64,000 bases of DNA from Hydra vulgaris (GCF_038396675.1 NC_088920.1:67848501-67912500), one strand, 5' to 3'; counted from the stretch's first letter, positions 1 through 12,720 are shown. Translations and numbers: made by a program. Notes: generated by a model from the sequence alone, not told the origin.

Positions 1-664
1 TTTAACGAAAAAAACAATGCATTTTTTACCTGATGATTGCTAAACGCATGAAACTTTTAGTAGTAAAAATCATGTAGTTATTTTTTTAATCTCGTCAAAA
101 AATCAATTATATATATAAAGAGCTTATTTTCAAAACGCTATAAATCCATTTTTTGGGTTTTGAGTAAATCGAACTTTTCTCCTGCATAAAGAAATTAAGT
201 ATTTTGGAATAAGTTATTATTGATTTAGTTAAACATGTACTTTATTAATAAGACTATAATGTCTACTGAAATCGAGCGGTATGAAATGTATATTTTCAGT
301 GGTTATTTTTGTTTTGTTTCAAAACGCTGTATATCCAAGTATTATTGATTAACAAAACGCTTTATATCCATTTCATTAATAAAATATATCTATTAATGAA
401 ACATAATATTATTTTATTATGCATTCTAAGATCTACCTTAAAATTTTGTTCTCCTTTAATATAAATCAGCAACTTTTTTTAAACAACTCACAAGTGCAAC
501 TATAAAAATATATAAGGTGTTAATGAGTATTTTATCTTGTATTCAATAACGTTAATAAAAAAAACAACAAAATAAATCATTTTATGCTGGAAATTTTTTT
601 AATAATTTGTATCTTAAATTAAACATGTTTACAAAATTCACAGCTAAAAAACATTTGAATCAAA
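1..664. other. AT-rich non-coding stretch
   Basis: No coding frame or recognisable element. A short motif of the form CAAAACGCT-TA-ATCCA occurs three times, near 131, 320 and 353, so this may be the 3' flank of the transposase relic that follows. Confidence 0.5.
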
Positions 665-2355
665 TTATGAACTATCTTCTTCACTAAGGCTAGCATTCTC
701 TTCAGTGGCATTACAGAGTAGTGTTTTATACATACTAAGTATTCTGCCTTCTGCTCCTACACGACCGAGAAGACGAAAAACATCGTCTTTCTTAGCAAGT
801 TTAACACAGTTATTTAATTCCAAACGTTGCGGTCTAAATGTCTCCCATTTCTTCCGTTTTTTAAGGATACTGTGTGATTTTGGCTCAGAATGGTAACTAA
901 ATGCAACTACTTCGAGCTTGTCTGAATTTATAAGAAGTTTTTTTGCTTCACTGATTTTAAATGTTTTTTTGCTCATGACATACTTTTTGACTTCTGATTT
1001 TTGAAGTCATGTGCTGACTAATTCTGCCCGTAAACCATGACTTTTCCATGCCGGCTAAGTATGTTTATGTATTCATTAGGCTCAAAAATTTGGTCTCTTT
1101 TTTTAATATCTAGCTGAACTCGACCAAACACGCGATCAGCTGGCAGATATGAGTGACCTCGTTCTGGAAAAGTATGTGTAATCTGCAGTTTATTAAAATA
1201 TTGTTTTCTTAGAGCTAGAAGCATACATGTCATATTTGTGTTTTTGTTCTGGCCATAGCATGCATCAGAAAACAATCGAAGTGACGAGGCGTTGAAACAT
1301 TTATCTTTTAGAACATTTTTAAGTAGATGTTCTATAGCTGAACAGATCATATTCGAATCTTTCCTATTTTCACACTCCATCCAAGTAAAAAAATATATAT
1401 CGTTAACAGACTTCGACTTATCACCTTTATGAATAACAACACCAAGGACATAAAAATGAAGCTGTCTAGAATAGTAGGCTTCTCCGATTGATAATTTTGG
1501 TAGTACAAGGTTCTCCATCATGTAAAAACAGATAGTGATCTCATTGGGATGAATATCATTGAGAAGACTATAAAATTTCTGGCTTTCCTTCGATGAAGAA
1601 TGAAAAGAGCAGTTTTTAATTTTTTTTGGTTATCAGTAATATTTTGGTTTTTCATAGCCAACTTATATGTTTGACATGTAGAGCATGTATCTGTTGCTGG
1701 GTATCCAAAAGCTATATTGAAATGATTCATAAATACCCCATAATAATAATGGTAGCCTACAGTAGCTACAGTATAAGCATTGTTTTTATCGAAAAAAAGT
1801 TCGTACATCCGCTTTACATTTAAATCAGAGGGCAAATATTTACGTCCTGGAGCACCTTTTCTTCCATAATGACTTGCTCTGCAATTAAAAGACTGAATAT
1901 GGTTTTTAATAACTTCTTTCTTTTCAGAAAAAGCTATTTTCTTCCTGTCTCCTCCTCTATTTTCAGGTCTGGTTGTTCCATGTTCATACCAGTGTCTTGC
2001 GATTCTTAAAACTCTATCAGGTTTTATGGCTGGAATAAATTAATAAAATATTAACTTTTACTCATTAATTTTTTTTAACAAAATATACATTCTATTTCTG
2101 AATTAAAAGTAAAGTAATTTTATACTTACACAATACTGAACAAAATGAAGTTTGGCAAACTCGTACTTTAACTCCTTCGCAGCATAAAAAGTACTCAATA
2201 CTCATATTTCTTAACTTTATTCGATTATTATATTTCACTCTGACTCTTTTAACACTGATTATATTAAGCATTGACAGTATAGTAGCATCTTGTGATGCAA
2301 TATTATAGAATTCTGTATGATGTTTTAGCAAATTATCCTTTGTTATATCTCGAGC
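665..2355 (-). pseudogene. Broken RNase H-like transposase-type gene (DUF7869-like)
   Basis: Minus-strand gene relic. The upstream exon (about 2355-2130) starts after a TTTCAG acceptor and ends at a GTAAGT donor. The next exon starts at 2029 after TTCCAG and joins in phase (T|CC). It holds a HYGRKGAPGRKY block, a CSTCQ zinc-type pair and then, from about 1518, the block LFSDACYGQNKN typical of a transposase-like family in insect and cnidarian genomes that I remember as DUF7869; the Asp is a likely catalytic residue. Damage: a one-base deletion near 1560-1580 shifts the frame inside HRRKARN, an in-frame TAG sits at 1018-1020, and a further frameshift precedes the last part (976-665). The N-terminus is not resolved and no TIR was found, so the element limits are unknown. 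Domestication is unlikely given the breaks, unless they are assembly errors. Confidence 0.7.
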
Positions 2356-3577
2356 CTGAAATAAGTCAATCAATAAATAATTATTTTGCCATAAACAGAA
2401 ATTATACCAAGTAATCTTACATTGTGTATAATAAAACTTTAAACTCATAACTAAATTATAATTTCAATATACGAAGATCATTAAATTAAAAAAACTTTGC
2501 AGTAACCTGAAACATGATTACATGATATAGTAGGAATTTTTCCTCCGCTTGAATGTCTAAATAACTTATTTTTCTCTCTTGCAGAGCATTGTTTTTTTTT
2601 TTTTCGTGATTTTAACGACAAATATTAATTAACGATACTAGACAAACAGAAAACAATAAATTTTAATTACAACAACAACAACAAATAGGTTACAAAAATT
2701 GTAAAAAAAAGTTTCAAATAATATATACCGTAAAATCGCCTAAGTTTGGTCACTTACGGTTTGAACATTTATTTATCACGCATAAATAAAAAAATTTCAA
2801 TTTTTTTTTCCTGAAACATACAGAAAATTATATTGATAATTGATATTGTGAAAATAAAAGCATGAAAAATAAAAACTAGTACTCAATATTTAATTTAAAA
2901 TGAAAACATCTACTTTGAACGAACTTTCGATACCATCTCCTAAGTTCGGCCGCTATATAAATACTAATGACATATCACTAACTTAATGTCACAAATAATG
3001 AAAACTAATTTTTAAATGTTAGTTTATTGTAATATTAGGATATAAATTCAGGTAATACCGGTAATAAAATAAGGAGGGCATCAGCACGGGCTTAAAAAAA
3101 AAAAGTCTTTTGGGGAACCAAAGAAAACAAGAAGAAGCGCATAAAAAAAGGCCTTTTTAAATACAAGTAGTAGTTTTTTCAATTTTTATTTTAATTAGTC
3201 AATTATTTTATTACTTTGGCCATTATCACATTTACTACGTCATTGGGTAATAAAATTAAAAATACGATTTTCAATTAAGTTAAAAAGGTTTTTTCAATTA
3301 ACAAAAAAAAAAAAACCCTTTGCTTTAAATGAGCTTTGTATGTTTATTGGCAGTTCTTCCACTTATCGTTGACCATAGTAGAACAGCAAGATCCACACAA
3401 CCAATCGTCACAGAATTCACAGAGTATCCATAATTGTCAATTTAAAATGTCGCTGTAATTTCATCTCCAAAAAATGTCACTAGCTTGATAATTTTTAGTA
3501 CACAAAGAACCGTCAGTTAGTTTTGAAATTATTAGCAAATATTTTTTTCAAATAACATACAATGGTGTGTATCCATA

Positions 3578-6487
3578 CACTGTGCTCTCCTGAGACCGCC
3601 AGGGTAAATTTTGGTTTACTCTAATTTTTTTGTTTAATCATTAATATTGGGTTTAGGTAAGTATATTAAAATAATTTTTAAAATCTAAAATAACTTTTAA
3701 ACATTTTTTTTGCAAAAATAGTTTTTACCTAAAATAACATATGGAGGGGGAGGGGGTAATATGAGGAGGGTGGTGATTTTTTTCAAAATTTATAGGAGTA
3801 TTACACTTCTAAAACATTTTTTGTTACAAAAAATACAACTTTAAAATGAAAAAATGAGATCTTTTATGATAAAATTAAGATAAATTCTAGATTAACAATA
3901 TAACATCGAGGCAATAAATGTAGCAGTTTAACATGAAATATTAAAATTCCTTATAAAATAATTCAATCATTTCAAAGTTCACAATTTTAAAAAATGCGAG
4001 AAAAGGACTACTTGAAACTGTTTTTACCAAACTCAATCACACTTTTCTTAAGCTGTTTTGCATAATCATTGTGTTCCAAACGACGCTTGTATCGCTTCCA
4101 TACTTGATAGTGATAGTGGTGAGCACTTTCTCCTGCCTGCTCAGCATATACACCAAGCCCAAACTGACTATGCTGAAGAAAAGGAACAAGATGGCATACT
4201 AAAATATGAACTTTTCAGCTAATATGTAATTGGTAGTTAAACTTTTCCAGAAGATGAAGCTGCAGATTTTCAAAAGCTTTTTTAAAATCTAAAACTGATT
4301 CAGCAATAGATTCTCCAATAAACATGCTAAAACCTTTTGTTTTAATAATTGAAAACTTTCTAAGACAGCTAACTACAGGTTGGAGAAATATCATATTTGG
4401 TAATATAGAGGCTGCACTTAGAAGGTTAACTTCTAAATTATCTAATTTATCTAAAAGTCTCTGTGAATTATTACCATCCAAACCAGTTCCGTGGTAACCT
4501 CTATAGATTATATAATTCGACTTAAGCCACGAATCAAAATCAGGCCACAATGTAATTAATATTTTTACAAACATAGAAGTAATACCAATTAGAATGTGTA
4601 ACTCTGGTGGAGGAATGAGATGTTCTACTAAAGTTTCTAGAGGTTCATCAAGATACACAACCCTAGGAGAAATACAGTTTTTAAATTCCATCATGTGATT
4701 CTTTTTGCATCCATCTTCAATGAACTTATTGTAGTTGATATCAATTGAACCTAAAGTTCTTTTTTTTCCGCTCTCAAGAGTACTTTCCCCTTCACACCAG
4801 AGACATGCATACTTGCTGCTGTGACTGCTTAAACCAAATAAAGAGCTACCACATTTTAGATCAAATGCTATTGAATATTTTACATTACTCAGAGCTAGTG
4901 GTTTCAATAGTTTGCTAAGATTACCATTATGCTCTGAAACATCTTCAACTAAAGCCAAAACCAATTATCTTTTTACACCACAATCATCAAGACTTTCTGA
5001 AGTTGTATGTTTACATAGTGGGTCAAAAACATTTATAACGCATTTAAGAAAACCCTGTCCACCATCAATGGAAATCCTAGCAATAGTGCTATAAGGATTC
5101 AAACTTCTTTCATTAATCATATGAAGAATTAAATCAGAAGTGTCTTTTACAAATACCAAACTCCGACTTATCTCTTCATCCCCTGAAATGAATGATTCAG
5201 TTTTGGCATCATAAAAATCTGAAAATATATTATGCAGCTCCTCTATCTGAGTTGCTATATTTGGTTCTAACATTTTCTTCCCTAAATTTTGTTGCATATG
5301 TTTACAAAGTAGGTTAGTCTTTCTTTTACTCAGGTTTAAAGTATTAGAGATTTCCATTATAGTTTCTAGAGATAACTTTTTAACGGATGCTCTGCTGCAT
5401 TTATTATCAGGTGTGCCAACAACAAGAAGAGGATTGTTTCCAAAGGTTTTTAAAGGAAACTTGTCTCCAGATTTAATATTGTCTCTTTTCATTTTTATTT
5501 TGAGAATCCCAGAAGCAACTTGTTCACTGGATACATTTCCAAGACCTTCATCCAACATAATTAGGGTTTTTACAGCTTCACTTTTACAGCAAAAGTGAGA
5601 AATTCCTTTGCCAAAATAGAAATTTAAAGTAGGAAAAACTCTGATATTATTATATTTGTAAAACATATAAAAATAATACACTAATATTTAATAAGTCTAT
5701 CATAGACTATGTATTGACTAGCATAGACTCTATGCTAAATTTAAATTATTTTTTTTAATGATTGAAGAAATAGTTTATGAGCTAAAATATATAAGTTATA
5801 CAATATTTTTAATTTACTTAAGGAAATCATACCTATTGTAGAAAAGCAAGAAGGACATATCTTTTTAACAATTTTATCAACGATATCTTGATTATTTGTT
5901 GTGATCTGTTCAGATATTTCACTAATATCATATGATCTTCTGAGTTTTTGTCTGTTTATTTGAGATATTTTCTCAATCTAATCATTTAATTTTGATGTTT
6001 CACCCCTGTTCAATGCATATAAATTTGTTTTGCAAGAATTACAAATGTTTTTCGGACAACACTCTTTTTCTACATCATATTCTCTCCAAATCAAATTTTG
6101 AATGCGAAGTTGTAATGCGGGAGTTACTTTAATAAGTTTATGTGATTTTTTTCCAAAGGAAATAAAGCAACATGCACAAATCAGACATTTTTCGTCGGCC
6201 ATTTTTTGACAAAAAATATAAGTGTTATATGATCGCTTTTAACCGTAATAATAATTTTCATCGGTATTGCAACATTTTGTACCAAATAGAATAGATGATG
6301 CAATCATATAATGACGCAATTTATTTTAGACATTTCAATTAATTAAATCTAAAATTTCTATGTTTAAAAGATAGTTTAGATATTAAAAACTATTTTAAAA
6401 TACTTTGTTTAACCCATTAATAGTAAATAAACAAAAAAATTTAAAGTAAACCAAAATTTACCCTGGCGGTCTCAGGAGTGCACAGTG
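3578..6487 (-). mobile_element. Chapaev-type DNA transposon, full length
   Basis: Inverted ends 3578-3620 and 6445-6487 both start CACTGTG (T/A differences inside) and share the block CCTGAGACCGCCAGGGTAAA. A 4-bp direct duplication CATA flanks them (3574-3577 and 6488-6491). CACTG-type ends plus a 4-bp duplication are diagnostic of the Chapaev group of the CACTA/Mirage/Chapaev superfamily, a group I recall being described from Hydra. The 2,910-bp element encodes one minus-strand transposase in two exons and sits inside the 2728-7012 element, so it is the younger of the two. Confidence 0.8.
4008..6202 (-). pseudogene. Chapaev transposase with RAG1-N-like zinc domain, three nonsense codons
   Basis: Exon 1 (6202-5833) starts MADEKCLIC and carries C-x2-C, His and a C-x2-C (ICNSCK) arrangement resembling the zinc-binding N-terminal region of RAG1, known from N-RAG-TP/Chapaev proteins. 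It ends at a GTATGA donor. Exon 2 (5638-4008) joins in phase 1|2, giving exactly 667 codons. Likely catalytic residues: Asp in ISIDGGQG, Asp in AFDLKCGSS, and an acidic residue in the C-terminal AEQAGESAHH block; CLWC is a second zinc pair. Three in-frame stops break it: TAG at 5978-5980 (probably a former Trp), TAA at 4965-4967 and TGA at 4215-4217. The frame is otherwise open, so the decay is recent or partly sequencing error. Confidence 0.75.
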
Positions 6488-7012
6488 CATACCAAAATGT
6501 CAAAATTTACTGATAAATTTACAGGTAAAGTTACCGGTAAATTTTATATTTGCAACACTTATCAACATTTCACATTAATACTGTTCATTGACTCCTTCGT
6601 CGTTTATCCGTGAATGACTGAAGTTAGAGTATTTCAAAAGTTCACTAATTTTTGTAAAAAAAGTAGTTAATTTTCAGTTAATTTAATAATATTTTTTGTA
6701 AATTAATTAATTTGTTGATTCTTAATAATACTAAGATTACGAATAATACTAAGATACGATCATTTATTTTAATAATTTGCTTATTTTAGATTTTAATAGC
6801 ATGCATTTTTTCAAATTGATGTAATGCTAAGGAATTACTTCAGCAGGTTGCATATAAACATTATTACTTTTTTATAGATCCATATTTACGAACTAATTAC
6901 AAATATTATTTGATAAAAAAAAGTTTGTAAAATTTGAGTTTTGTATGCTTTTTTAATATTTTTTCATAAATGACCGAAGTTACATGGTGACCGAACTTAG
7001 GCGATTTTACGG

Positions 7013-8387
7013 TATATCTTTTAATTTTCTTCTCCGACTTTTTTTTTTTTTTCGCTTATCATCTATTTTTCTTAAATATTTTTTGTTTCATCATACTTTC
7101 CTTTTTTCTTTTATTTTTGAACTTTTTCCCTATTAGTTTTCTTATAATTATTTTCTTTCTATTTTTTTCTTTTTTTTTTTTTCTTTTCTTTACTATTTAA
7201 TTATTTTTTATCTTTTTCCGTTGAAAAAAAGACGTTCGTCATTTAGCGAAGCCATTAAGAAGCTCTAAATTACTGATTTCCATTTTTTTGTCTGCATTTA
7301 TGCGCATGTCCCAACAAATTAATACAACTTCGGGCGTTCGACAGTGCGACAGCAAGACCCACAAAAGTAAATAAGTGGCTTGAAGATTTAGAACATTTGA
7401 ATGATTTCGAAACCAATTTTCATCAATTTTTTGATTCGGGAGATTTAACGCCCCGGATAGGGTTGAACCGGGACACAAACGCTTGAATCCGGGACTGCCC
7501 GGGAAATCCGGGAAGTCTGGCAACCCTTTCTTAGGTACGTCCATTGTTATATATTGACATATATTAAATATTAAAATATATCTCACCTTCTGACTATCGC
7601 AAAACAAAGTGTTTTGACTAAGACTTTATTAAGGGTGTACAACTTTGGGTTCGTCCAAAAAATGTTATAAGTAAAGAAATTATTATCTTGCTTTTATAAC
7701 ACAAAAAATAAAAATTCAAAAACACTTTTTATCGTTTAATAAAATAATATTGGGTACGTCCATTGACCTTTCCATTTAAATATTATTGATTATTACTTTA
7801 ACCTCCAGTTAAAAAAGATATTTTTATTTAAACTTGAAAAACCGCTCTAAATAAGAAGCAACTTTATTTACTCTAAAGAAGAAGCAAAAAAAAATTTTTT
7901 TTTAAAGTGTTTTTATAACGATAATAAAACTTAAATCTAATTTACTTGACGGTTAAGTAAAAGATTATTTTTATATGCAATATTAAAATATTGTATAAAC
8001 TTTTTTTTTTTTTTTTGGATTTAATTTTATTTTTGAGTACGTCTGCAGACGTACTAGACGTACCATAGATCCGCCCCTGTTGTGTATTTACTGTCAGAAA
8101 AATCACCGGTTGGTATTATTAATGATAATTTGTTGTTATTATTTATGTTTTTTATACTATGTACAACAAAATGTAAATAAAATGAATAAACAAAATGGAG
8201 GTGCTCAGAATAGCCGAATTAAAAAAAAATAAGTTTAGAGAACGATGCCCGGAAGTATAAGAAGTTAACGAATATGTTTGCAACATCTTTTAGTACTAAC
8301 ATAATTGTTATTATCAATATGGCTGATGTAGCAACAAAAAATAATTAACAGAACGTTTATTTCAGAAACAATAAACCTCGTCACTGG
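7013..8387. other. Non-coding, poly-T-rich region
   Basis: 7020-7215 is dominated by T runs. 7440-7515 is a GC-rich patch with repeated CCGGGA motifs that looks like an old repeat fragment. GTACGTCCATTG-type motifs recur at about 7533 and 7754, and 8066-8080 (ATAGATCCGCCCCTG) looks like the end of a hAT-type MITE whose partner I could not place. No supported gene. Confidence 0.4.
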
Positions 8388-8574
8388 CAGTGACTGATCC
8401 AGGGGGAGGATAGGGATATGCATACCCCATCCACCTCACCAGCACAACAGAATCTAAAATTCCTAAAATATCTTAGAAATTGAGGACCTCTTTTTTTAGG
8501 AAACGTAAATGTGGTAAAAAATACAAAAATATTTCAACATCCCCCTCCACCAAAAATTCCTGGATCCGTCACTG
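8388..8574. mobile_element. hAT-type MITE, 187 bp
   Basis: The ends are CAGTGACTGATCCAGG (8388-) and its inverted counterpart ending at 8574 (CAGTGACGGATCCAGG). The flanking 8-bp duplications, GTCACTGG at 8380-8387 and GTCACTGA at 8575-8582, match at 7 of 8 bases. CAGTG-GGATCC-type ends with 8-bp duplications are common for non-autonomous hAT elements. No coding content. Confidence 0.7.
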
Positions 8575-8736
8575 GTCACTGACTAACCTTCGAAGAAAAC
8601 ACACAAAATTTGTTTTGGTCACATTTTTCTTAAAAACGACTTTTAATCAATCAATTAATATATTCTGAATAACATAATTTTACAATTCAAGGATGTTTCC
8701 AAATAGCATAACTACAAATGATGCGTAAACACCTAA

Positions 8737-8820
8737 TAATAATGATGTTAATAATAAATAATAACAACTCTGATATAATAATATCAGAGTTGTTATTATT
8801 TATTATTAACATCATTATTA
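8737..8820. repeat. Perfect hairpin, 40-bp arms
   Basis: 8737-8776 is the exact reverse complement of 8781-8820, separated by AATA. The arms are AT-rich with the core CAACTCTGATAT. No gene overlaps. Confidence 0.9.
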
Positions 8821-9758
8821 TATAATGATAATAATAACAATAGTATATTTAAATATATCCATACTTATGCACGCACACTTGCATCCATAAATAAATAGAT
8901 ATATAGATACACACATACACACAAACATACATACATACATTCCTCCATACGTACACAGAGCCGTGGCTAGGCTCCCCCACACGCCATAAATGAGGGGGGT
9001 AGCATTTTTAGGGGCCTTTTTCAAAAGTTAAAAAAAAAAAAAAATTTTTTTTAAATAAAAATATTTAAATATGTATTGTTACTGTTACTATTATTAAAAT
9101 AGTTTGGCACTTTTATCATGATATTACCTTAATTATGCAAGCGTAAAAAAAGCAATAATGTTTTTAATTCAAAAAAAATTCTTTAACATTCCCGAGGTCC
9201 AAACTTGTTTTTTTTTACGCAAGCTTTGTAAAAATCTGTCAAACTGCTAATGAGAAACCATTTAACAGCAGCATATAGTGTTAAAAAATATGTTTCTCTA
9301 AGTCGCTTATTTTGTAATTATATGCAAATATATTATTGTTTGCATTTAGATTACATATTTCAAGGTTTTTTTATTTATAAATAATAAAACGTTTTTTATT
9401 TTTGGCAATTCACAGTTGATCTTGGAAATAATTTATTTTACTACTATGCTAAATGTTATTATTTTGCTTTAGTACTATGAAATAAAAAGTATATTATTTG
9501 TTTTAATTAAATCATAGGCATTGTTTTTAAAGAAACAAATGTAAAGTATTGGAAAACCGTAACGCTTTACATTTGTTGTTTTTTTTACATTTTCGCTCAG
9601 AAGTACGCCTTTTGGCGTTCGCGCTAGTTCCGAAGCACGCCTTTAGGCGTTTTTAAACATTTAACTCTAAAACTCAAAAACTAAAGTTTGCATTGCATTT
9701 CTGACTTTCGATTTCAAATCAATGGTCCGCAGCAGTCCGAAAAAACAATAACAATATA
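8821..9758. other. Non-coding region with a repeated short hairpin motif
   Basis: 8950-9015 (AGAGCCGTGGCTAGG followed by C and G runs) looks like a hAT-MITE end. At 9601-9622 and 9634-9655 a 19-bp motif ACGCCTTTTGGCGT with AAG before it is repeated directly; each copy is a 5-bp-stem hairpin. Otherwise AT-rich and without genes. Confidence 0.4.
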
Positions 9759-9770
9759 GAGTAAACTGAC

Positions 9771-9814
9771 CTAGTTTATTTATTCATGTAGCATTACATG
9801 AATAAATAAACTAG
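9771..9814. repeat. Perfect hairpin, 20-bp arms
   Basis: 9771-9790 (CTAGTTTATTTATTCATGTA) is the exact reverse complement of 9795-9814, with the loop GCAT. It adjoins the TIR of the pogo-type element. Confidence 0.9.
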
Positions 9815-10169
9815 CTTATAAATCGGATATTTAGCGATGGATACAATTAAGAAAATTTTTAACAAAATCAAACTTGATATGTGTTTATTTCTGGCTATTT
9901 CTGGCCGCTAAAACTTAATTCTGGCCGCTTCTTACCTAATTCTGGCCATCAGCTAGATTTATATTTCGTTATATAAACTATATTTTTTACTGGAGATGGA
10001 TTAGGAATGGCATATGTATGGTCAAAATTTATTATCGAATGCTTTTTTGCTAAAGATGTTGAAATAGAAAAGTTAACATCTTCTTCAATTGATTGATTCA
10101 ATTGATAAATATTGCGTTCTGCTGTTTCACATTAGTCATTTGATGCTTGAGGTCGGTGACCTAAATTAT

Positions 10170-10886
10170 TCAAAAGGTTCTTATTGTTTTGATAATTGGG
10201 TTCTATATATGAATTAGGAATGTAATTCATACATTTCAGGTGGAAATATATTTAGATTATATTGATAAATTCCACAAACTCGAAAACCAGATGTAATATT
10301 ATTTGGGGTAACAGATTTGTTTCAAGCTTGCTTCATCAATACACAAAAACTTACTCTTGAAACTAGAGTCCCAGGAAAATTACTAATCAAATTTAAACAT
10401 GACATTCTCTAAGATTTCTTGAGTGGGCCAATTACTGTTCGATCACAAGACTGAAGCCAGTTAGAAGTGTGAGCTGATAATTCAAAGTATGTATTTTGTT
10501 TGCCACAGCTATATCTAGTCATCTAATAACTCTACAAAGTTGTGTGAGTCATGGCCCTCTAAAATAAGTAATTGAAGTCTGTCAGAATCAATTTTTGGAA
10601 GAAATGATTTGGTAAACCAGAAAAATGCAATTTCCTGCTTAGTCTAACCACTATCAGAAACTCCATGTGCTTCCTCCTGGTGCATTTTTATTTTAAAAGC
10701 TGTTGAGTGACCTATTTGTTTTCCTTTTACTATAAAATGTGGTGGAAGAGAGTTACTAATTGCATTGACACAAGCAATAACAGTTATTGTTTCTCGATTA
10801 CCTGATGTCGATACTTTACTCCTTTTTTAGCAATTATTTTCCCAGGGCGATAATCAAACGGCATTCCAGTCTCATCCATATTTCAT
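10170..10886 (-). pseudogene. pogo/Tigger-type (DDE_1) transposase relic
   Basis: Read on the minus strand over several frames, ordered blocks match the DDE_1 pogo/jerky family: MDETGMPFDYRPGKIIAKKG (first Asp, near 10886), then NRETITVIACVNA and HFIVKGKQIGHSTAF, then LLILEGHDSHNFVELL (second Asp, near 10550), then ELSAHTSNWLQ followed by D-RTVIGPLKKS (third Asp), then PNNITSGFRVCGIYQYN near 10270-10320. The blocks lie in different frames separated by stops, so this is an old, dead copy. No N-terminal CENP-B-type domain could be reconstructed. Confidence 0.7.
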
Positions 10887-12049
10887 ATGTCTGTGGTTTA
10901 CTAATTAATTCATTTTCATTTAGTACATTTTTAAGAATAAAATAGTATGTTGAAACTTTACAAGCATTCATGCACTGATGTCTAACAGCAGCTGTAACTT
11001 CTGGTTAACGTAAAGTTTGCTGGAGATAACTTTACGTCAACCAGATTATGTGTTTGTGCCTTTTTATTATATAACAATAAATGTTCATGCATATAAGTGC
11101 TAATAGCCATAGTATATGTAGATGCATTTCTATAACATTCGTTATTATACAAAAAGATTAAAATATTACGCAAAAAAGCATTTAATCAAAACCATAGATC
11201 AAGACCTATATATAGAACTTTGTTTATAAAATGGTATTTGTAATATAATGTTATAAAAGTATGTTACTAATCTATTTAAACTAAAATTTATAGTTATAAA
11301 TAATAGTATGTTTATAAAGATTACAAAGTTAAGTCTTATTACTTTTTCCTATTCTTAATTCCTATTATTTTTAAACATTATATAGGTTATACACATAATG
11401 CAATGCAGTATATGTACAATTGTGTCTATACATACACATACATGTACATATAACACAGAATAATTGCATAGCTATATACATGATCATTAATACACATTAA
11501 ATAACATAGTTTTTAAAATTACACAAACAAACACACACATATCTATAAACGTGTCGCTTTTTAAGTTATGTTTTATATTTTAACAAATCGTAAACATAAT
11601 CTATGGCCATAATTAGGAATAATCTTTTGCCAGAAATAGGACATTCGGTAGAAAATATATTACAATTTTATATATTGAAATTCACAAATAAATATAATTT
11701 ATGAACATTATTTAAAACAAACATAAATACATATACATTGTTAACAACATATTTTAATGTTACTTTCAACTCAAGCGATTTACATGCACAACAATGTTAG
11801 AATTTAATTATCAAAATTTTGAAAATATCAAACATCTAGTTTACGGAGCCAAAAAACTAATCAAATATTTCCAATATGTTTTCAAAGCATCTAAATATAT
11901 TTTTAGCTACACATTTAAAAGTTACAAAATGAAAATATCTTATTTTACTTTATAACAAACCAGGAGACTATTACATAGACATTAAAGCATTTAGGGCTTC
12001 TGAAAATTGGCTAGAATTCGAACGCGGTCAGATATATGTCAGTTTACCC

Positions 12050-12720
12050 TACTTCAAACTTATTTTTCAAATAAGATGGTTACTTGTTAACTTTAAATTT
12101 TTTTATTTTTGAGCAAACCTTTATTTTATTATAAACTACATACTCCAGCTTTAAGCAACCTAATACCAAAAATTGCTTGTACTTATGTGAGTCTGAAAAC
12201 TAAAAAGTGTTCCGTTTTCTAATACACGATTCTTTGATTACAATTTAACATTGCGCAGGCATCTTATTTTGTACACGCACAAGTTTTGTGGAGGTAAAGA
12301 AATCAAATCGACTTAACCAAGGGAAAATTTTCAATGTAAGTTTTAGATATGGGTATTAAAAGAAGGGCTTTTTTAAATCAAATGATTTTACAGGATTTTA
12401 AAATGATATCTGCTGAAGTCCTAGGAGTATTTTTAGGCTTGAAAAAAATTTCAAAAAATTGTTTATCCGCTTTATCACCAAATTTGTTATATAAGGGACA
12501 TCCATAAAGGACTTCATGCTAATAGAAGGGAGGGGTCAAGATAAAAAGGACAAGGGGAGAGGGAGTCATCAGAAAAGGACGTCATGTTATAGAATTTATC
12601 AATTTTAGTTTTAATAACATAGAAAACTATATAAACATATGTTTTTATAAAATCAACGTATGGGATATAATGTTTTTATTTATCGTAATTAAGGAAAAAA
12701 ATTATGTGTTAATATTTGTT

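Larger units (their letters stand above)
2728..7012. mobile_element. TA-flanked non-autonomous TIR element, host of a nested Chapaev element
   Basis: Two inverted 26-bp ends, 2728-2753 and 6987-7012, begin CCGTAAAATCGCCTAAGTT and differ at one base. Both are flanked by TA (TATA on both sides), as expected for Tc1/mariner/pogo-type insertion. Without the Chapaev insertion (3578-6487 plus a 4-bp duplication) the element is about 1.37 kb and has no coding frame that I can support, so it is probably non-autonomous. Its AT-rich interior (2754-3570 and 6495-6986) holds nothing else recognisable. Confidence 0.75.
9759..12049 (-). mobile_element. Decayed pogo/Tigger-type element
   Basis: The ends are GAGTAAACTGAC (9759-9770) and the inverted GTCAGTTTACCC (12038-12049), matching at 11 of 12 bases, with TA on both outer sides (9757-9758, 12050-12051). 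Inside is a minus-strand pogo-type transposase relic. Just inside the left end lies a perfect hairpin (9771-9814). The remainder, 10900-12037, is AT-rich with no clear coding. Confidence 0.65.

Noticed and set aside
7239..7607. 122-codon minus-strand frame with a Pro/Gly-rich start
   Set aside because: The Pro/Gly part is a translation of a CCGGGA-rich repeat fragment; no family recognised and no start or splice context.
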